From Xanthomonas translucens pv. cerealis (lineage in GTDB: Bacteria; Pseudomonadota; Gammaproteobacteria; Xanthomonadales; Xanthomonadaceae): DNA of 64,000 bases. Shown here piece by piece: positions 60,428-64,000 of the stretch. Under the pieces are notes generated by a model that made no database searches, was not told the DNA's origin, and worked only from the letters and a program-made list of their open reading frames with translations. The stretch's first letter is position 1; the number at the start of each line of letters is the position of its first letter. The stretch lies in NCBI RefSeq assembly GCF_006838285.1, contig NZ_CP038228.1, positions 3,472,001 to 3,536,000 on the forward strand, given 5' to 3'. The position numbers and the translations under genes were made by a program.

Positions 60428-61325
60428 CTTGTCCCCGAATCATCTGGAACAGCACCACCACCCCCAGCACCAGCGCCCCGGCGACGATACCGACCAGCGC
60501 ATTGCCCAGGTTGAGCACCACGCTGCCCCAGGCGCCCTGCGGTGCGATGCCTTCGAGGACGTGGTGCAGCGGGCCGATGCTGTGCACCAGGATGCCGCCG
60601 CCGACCAGGAACATCGCCGCGGTGCCGGCGATCGACAGCACCCGCATCAGCCACGGCGCCAGCCACAGGATGCCGCGACCGACCGCGGCGGCGGCGGCGC
60701 CCTTGCGAGTCAGGGACAGGCCCAGGTCGTCGAGCTTGACGATGCCGGCGACCAGGCCGTACACGCCGACGGTCATCGCCAGCGCGATCGCCACCAGCAC
60801 CATGATTTGCTGGGAGAACGGCACCCCGGCGACCACACCCAGCGACAGCACGATGATCTCCGCGGACAGGATGAAATCGGTGCGGATCGCGCCCTTCACC
60901 TTGTCCTTCTCCAACGCCACCACGTCCACCTTTTCGTCGGCCAACGCCTGCAGCGTTTGCGCATGGCGCTGCGCGTCCTCGTCCCTGGAATGCAGGAAGC
61001 GGTGCGCCAGCTTCTCCACGCCCTCGAAGCACAGGAACGCGCCGCCGATCATCATCAGCGGCGTGATCGCCCACGGCAGCCAGGCGCTGATCGCCAGCGC
61101 CGCCGGCACCAGGATCGCCTTGTTGAGCAACGAGCCCTTGGCCACCGCCCACACCACCGGCAGCTCGCGGTCGGCGTTGACCCCGGTGACCTGCTGCGCG
61201 TTCAGCGCCAGGTCGTCGCCGAGCACGCCGGCGGTTTTCTTCGCCGCCACCTTGGTCAGGAGCGACACGTCGTCGAGCAGCGAGGCGATATCGTCGAGCA
61301 GGGTGAACAGGCTGGCGCCGGCCAT
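60393..61325 (-). CDS. DUF808 membrane protein (YedI-like), repeat-derived tail
   Basis: A 310-residue protein. It begins [20 protein letters not shown] and has the family's [20 protein letters not shown], then four to six hydrophobic segments and [18 protein letters not shown]. The function is unknown. The last 14 residues, [14 protein letters not shown], are encoded by the family-3 repeat, replacing whatever the native end was; the same GTRDP ending occurs in the tryptophan dioxygenase tail. Confidence 0.9.
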   Translation of the reverse strand: MAGASLFTLLDDIASLLDDVSLLTKVAAKKTAGVLGDDLALNAQQVTGVNADRELPVVWAVAKGSLLNKAILVPAALAISAWLPWAITPLMMIGGAFLCFEGVEKLAHRFLHSRDEDAQRHAQTLQALADEKVDVVALEKDKVKGAIRTDFILSAEIIVLSLGVVAGVPFSQQIMVLVAIALAMTVGVYGLVAGIVKLDDLGLSLTRKGAAAAAVGRGILWLAPWLMRVLSIAGTAAMFLVGGGILVHSIGPLHHVLEGIAPQGAWGSVVLNLGNALVGIVAGALVLGVVVLFQMIRGQGRDRGQGTRDP

Positions 61326-61469
61326 GCGGGGATTCCATTCGGGTGGATGAACGGGGATTCTCGCCGATTCCGCGCGCCCGGGACGTGAGCGGCACCCACC
61401 GCCTCAACCGCGCGTAACGCCGGCGCGGTTGCCGTGCGCAGGCAGACCAATACCGCCCGCAAGACGCCC

Positions 61470-61690
61470 ATGGACCAGTTCCTCACTGCCCCCGCGCCAT
61501 CGTCGACGACGTGCTCGACGCCATCGCCGCACTGCAACCGCTGTTGCGCTCGGATCCGGCCAGCGGCACTCGCATCGTGCTGCAGGCCGAGCGCGCCCGC
61601 GCCGAAGGCGTCGACGTGGCCAGCGTGCTGGTCGCCGACGACATCGCCCTGTCCGACGCCAAGCAGTTGCGCAGCAACGACAGGCGCTGA
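61470..61690 (+). pseudogene. Remnant of dihydroxyacetone kinase subunit DhaK
   Basis: Starts MDQFLTAPA, the usual DhaK N-terminus, then shifts frame and continues IVDDVLDAIAALQPLLRSDP and TRIVLQ. It then joins directly to AERARAEGVDVASVLVADDI ALSDAKQ, which in intact DhaK lies about 90 residues later. A frameshift, an internal deletion and a truncated end make this a small decayed fragment. Confidence 0.6.
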
Positions 61691-61771
61691 CGCGCTGCGC
61701 GGCGTGCTCGATCCAGGCGCCGACGCGGTAACGCGTGCGTTCGCGGCGTGGGGACAGCGCTGTCTTATTTC

Positions 61772-61842
61772 TTGCAGGAGCGGCTTCAGCCGCGACGGGC
61801 GTTGCCGAGCATGCCGGTCGCGGCTGAAGCCGCTCCTACAAG
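61772..61842. repeat. Family-1 REP-like palindrome
   Basis: Arms TTGCAGGAGCGGCTTCAGCC and GCTGAAGCCGCTCCTACAAG, inverted, between the dhaK remnant and the end of the next gene. Confidence 0.93.
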
Positions 61843-61873
61843 GGACAGCGAGGCGTGCGCCCCGCAGGCGCTG

Positions 61874-63007
61874 CTACTTACTGCGCAGCGCCTGCGCCAC
61901 CGCCTGCAGCGAGCCGTGCACCGAGCCGGGCTGCAGCGCCAGCGGCTGGGTCTTGCCGCGCGCCACCACGTCCATGCGCTGCGGCACGCCCTCGGCGTCG
62001 CCGACGATGCGGTAGGTGGTGGTGCCACGCACGAAGCTCAACGTATGCCGCGCAGCGTTGTAGGCGAAGGTTTCCCCTTTGCCATCCGGGTACAGCAACT
62101 CCACCTGCTGCTGCGCGCCGATCGCCGCGTAGTACGGCTTACCGAACTGACCGTTCTGCTCGCTGGCGAACACGACGATACGCTTGCCGGCAGGGGCGAG
62201 GCGGAATTCCAGCAGGATTTTGTGCGGCAACATCGCCGTGCTGCCGTGCTCGTCCCACAGGTAATGCGTCTGCGCCACGCGCTTGCCGCCCTGGTCGCGG
62301 TAGCGCGTCTCCTGGGCCAGACCCGGCGCGCTGCTGGCGTCCTCGACCAATTCGCGCTGCAGCAACGGCTCGCCGTCGCGCACCGTGTACACCGCGGAGC
62401 GATGCCAGCAGCAGCCGTCCTTGGTCATGGTCTGGAGTTCGCGCGCCTGCGCATCCACCTTGAACATGCCGCAATTTTTCTGCGCCAACTGGGTGAATGC
62501 CGGACTCGGCGCGAAGCCATTGGCGGTACCGACGTACACCTGATAGGACGGGCCGTGGTAGCAACTGTTCTGCCCGTCCATCAGCGCCAGGTCCTTGATC
62601 CCGTCGAAGTTGAAGTCGGCATAGATCAGGACGCTCTGCTTGGCATACGGCAGTTCGTGCACCTTGCCCTTGGCCTTGCCGCCCTTGGCGTCGGTGTCCA
62701 GCACCAGTTCGGGCGAGGCCACCTCGATCAGCGGCTTGGCGCTGCCGCGCGCGAACACGCGCACGATGCCGGGACGGAACTGCTCGCTGTTGTCCTCGAT
62801 CTCCAGCGTCGCCCGGTAGCGGTCGGAAAAATCCTGCACCTCATAGGTGCCGTGCTGGCTGCGGGCGAAGGCCTGCGCATCGAAACCATCGTCGGCGCTG
62901 TGCCGCGACTGGGCCGACGCGGTGGCAGCCAGCGACAGCGTGCCCAGCAGGAGCAAACCGCAACGCCGCGCGGCGCGCATAGGGAAAAGCGCAGAGAACG
63001 ACCGCAT
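61874..63007 (-). CDS. Exported XAC2610-related protein
   Basis: A 377-residue secreted protein. A signal peptide ends near TASAQS (about 33). The central motif YADFNFDGIKDLALMDGQ is a calcium-loop-like DxNxDGxxD element, seen in XAC2610-type proteins of Xanthomonas, some of which inhibit muramidase effectors of the type IV secretion system. The C-terminal half has KDGCCWHRSAVYTVRDGEP. Two alternative starts (63007 and an ATG nine codons later) both give a signal peptide. Function of this copy is unproven. Confidence 0.7.
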   Translation of the reverse strand: MRSFSALFPMRAARRCGLLLLGTLSLAATASAQSRHSADDGFDAQAFARSQHGTYEVQDFSDRYRATLEIEDNSEQFRPGIVRVFARGSAKPLIEVASPELVLDTDAKGGKAKGKVHELPYAKQSVLIYADFNFDGIKDLALMDGQNSCYHGPSYQVYVGTANGFAPSPAFTQLAQKNCGMFKVDAQARELQTMTKDGCCWHRSAVYTVRDGEPLLQRELVEDASSAPGLAQETRYRDQGGKRVAQTHYLWDEHGSTAMLPHKILLEFRLAPAGKRIVVFASEQNGQFGKPYYAAIGAQQQVELLYPDGKGETFAYNAARHTLSFVRGTTTYRIVGDAEGVPQRMDVVARGKTQPLALQPGSVHGSLQAVAQALRSK

Positions 63008-63173
63008 GGTATGTCCTGGATGTCGGCGAATGTGCCTGAGCGACGGATTCTAGACCAGCCCGCCCATCCGCGCCGTGCGCTGCGCGCCACGGACCACCGG
63101 GGGTTCACCATCGACGACCCGGCCCTGGCCAGACTGGCTGCCGCAATCCCCGCTATTTCCGGAGCCGAACCTT

Positions 63174-64000
63174 TCCCGGTGGATCCGCGAGATCGTCGAG
63201 TCCGAACTCGGCGTGGCGGTCAACACGGCCTTCTCCGCGTTCGACGACATGCCGCTGGGTACCGCCTCGCTGGCGCAGGTGCACAGCGCCGCGCTGCGCG
63301 ACGGCACGCCGATGGCGATCAAGGTGCACAAGCCGGAGGTGGCCGCGCAGGTGCGTTCGGACCTGGAGGTGCTGAAGAGTTTCGCCAACGCCGCCGACAA
63401 ACTGACCGGGCTGGGCCGGCGCATCCGCTTCGCCGACTGGCTGGCCGAGTTCGGCAAGGCGCTGCTGGCCGAGCTGAACTACGAAACCGAAGCTGCGCGA
63501 GCGCCTGCTCAAGCTGCTGTTCGCTGCGGTCGATGGCCGCGGCGAGGAAGTGGCCGAGGAAACCATCGCGCTGAGCACGCGCCTGGAGGACTTCGACGAG
63601 GACCGCTACCAGCGCGAGACCGAGCAGATGATCGCGCGCTATGCCGCGCACGACGCCACCTGCGAAGGCCGCGTGGCGCTGGACCTGGTGCGCATCGCCG
63701 CCGCCTACGGGCTGCGCACGCCACCGGAACTGCGCCTGCTCGGCAAGACCCTGCTGAACCTGGAAGCGGTGTGCCGCGCGCTGTCGCCGCACCTGGATAC
63801 GCGCAGCGTGGTCGAGGAACAGCTGCAGCACGTGATGCGCGCGCGGCTGAAGAAATCGCTGTCGGCGGCGAACCTGGCCAGCGAGGCGATGGAACTGCAG
63901 GCGCTGCTGCGCGAAGGTCCGCGCAAGCTGTCGGACATCCTGTCGCTTGCCGCCGACAACCGCCTGCAGGTGCGCGTGGCCGGGCTGGAAGAATCGCGGC
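63174..64000 (+). pseudogene. UbiB/ABC1-family atypical kinase, decayed and incomplete
   Basis: The first half reads SRWIREIVESELGVAVNTAF, LGTASLAQVHSAALRDGTPM AIKVHKPEVAAQVRSDLEVL and LLAELNYETE, the ATP-lysine and alanine-rich loop of the UbiB/ABC1 fold. At about 63490 the frame shifts and the C-terminal half (KLRERLLKLLFAAVDGRGEE) follows directly. The catalytic loop with the HxDxHPGN and DFG motifs, about 120 residues, is missing, as is the N-terminus. The reading frame runs off the window edge. Confidence 0.85.

Noticed and set aside
61874..62015. Second part of a dihydroxyacetone kinase after the dhaK remnant
   Set aside because: The stretch after 61690 has no resemblance to DhaL and soon meets the family-1 palindrome.

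Overview
This is about 64 kb of a high-GC chromosome from a Xanthomonas-like gammaproteobacterium (order Lysobacterales). The evidence is gene content and close protein resemblance: a Clp regulator beside speD, a short GTG-started RppH, a fused Mrp antiporter locus, an XAC2610-like secreted protein, and many copies of short extragenic palindromes. An early-branching Xanthomonas clade is a guess. No phage, plasmid backbone, CRISPR array or complete insertion sequence is visible, so this is mostly core chromosome peppered with small repeats.

Layout. 0-7.8 kb: a bactofilin cut by the window edge, a DUF6776 coiled-coil membrane protein, a DUF4126 membrane protein, a two-gene signalling unit (response regulator with degenerate GGDEF/EAL domains, then a hybrid histidine kinase), bacterioferritin with its ferredoxin behind a Fur-like site, and rppH. 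7.9-9.4 kb: tRNA-Met, tRNA-Gln, and rplM-rpsI. 9.6-14.5 kb: coq7, a DUF3592 protein, sugE behind a candidate guanidine-II element, speD, clp, a TSUP transporter and a glycosidase remnant. 14.5-20.5 kb: a minus-strand tryptophan operon trpE - threonine aldolase - trpG - 28-residue ORF - trpD - trpC - HAD phosphatase. 20.8-25.3 kb: lipid kinase, acetyltransferase, rpe, J-domain protein, purC and an Mpo1-like protein.

25.3-33.4 kb: an epimerase-like protein, the six-gene mrp cation/proton antiporter operon joined by overlapping stops and starts, and a convergent CaCA antiporter. 35.4-42.5 kb: aromatic amino-acid catabolism (hmgA, hppD, a divergent MarR regulator, and tryptophan dioxygenase), a thioredoxin-like lipoprotein and a peptide transporter; a DUF559 gene flanked by inverted repeats sits between hppD and hmgA. 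42.6-53.6 kb: a large secreted nuclease, a 2-oxoacid dehydrogenase operon (E1 alpha, E1 beta, an SH3-like protein, E2) and an M4 protease. 53.9-61.3 kb: RNA helicase, DUF6172, two decayed genes, a fructokinase-type sugar kinase, an intact GGDEF diguanylate cyclase and DUF808. 61.4-64 kb: a dhaK remnant, an XAC2610-like protein and a UbiB-family pseudogene running off the edge.

The most unusual content is the repeats. Family 1 is a REP-like palindrome (core GGAGCGGCTTCAGCCGCGAC) with about ten copies, one of them in frame inside the E2 linker. Family 2 is built on CCCTCACCCCAACCCCTCTC; two inverted copies frame the DUF559 gene and one encodes its C-terminus. Family 3 is built on GGGACC/GGGACTC; it lies at the 3' ends of three minus-strand genes and gives two unrelated proteins the same GTRDP-type tail. 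All positions and motifs were read by eye; no database search was run.
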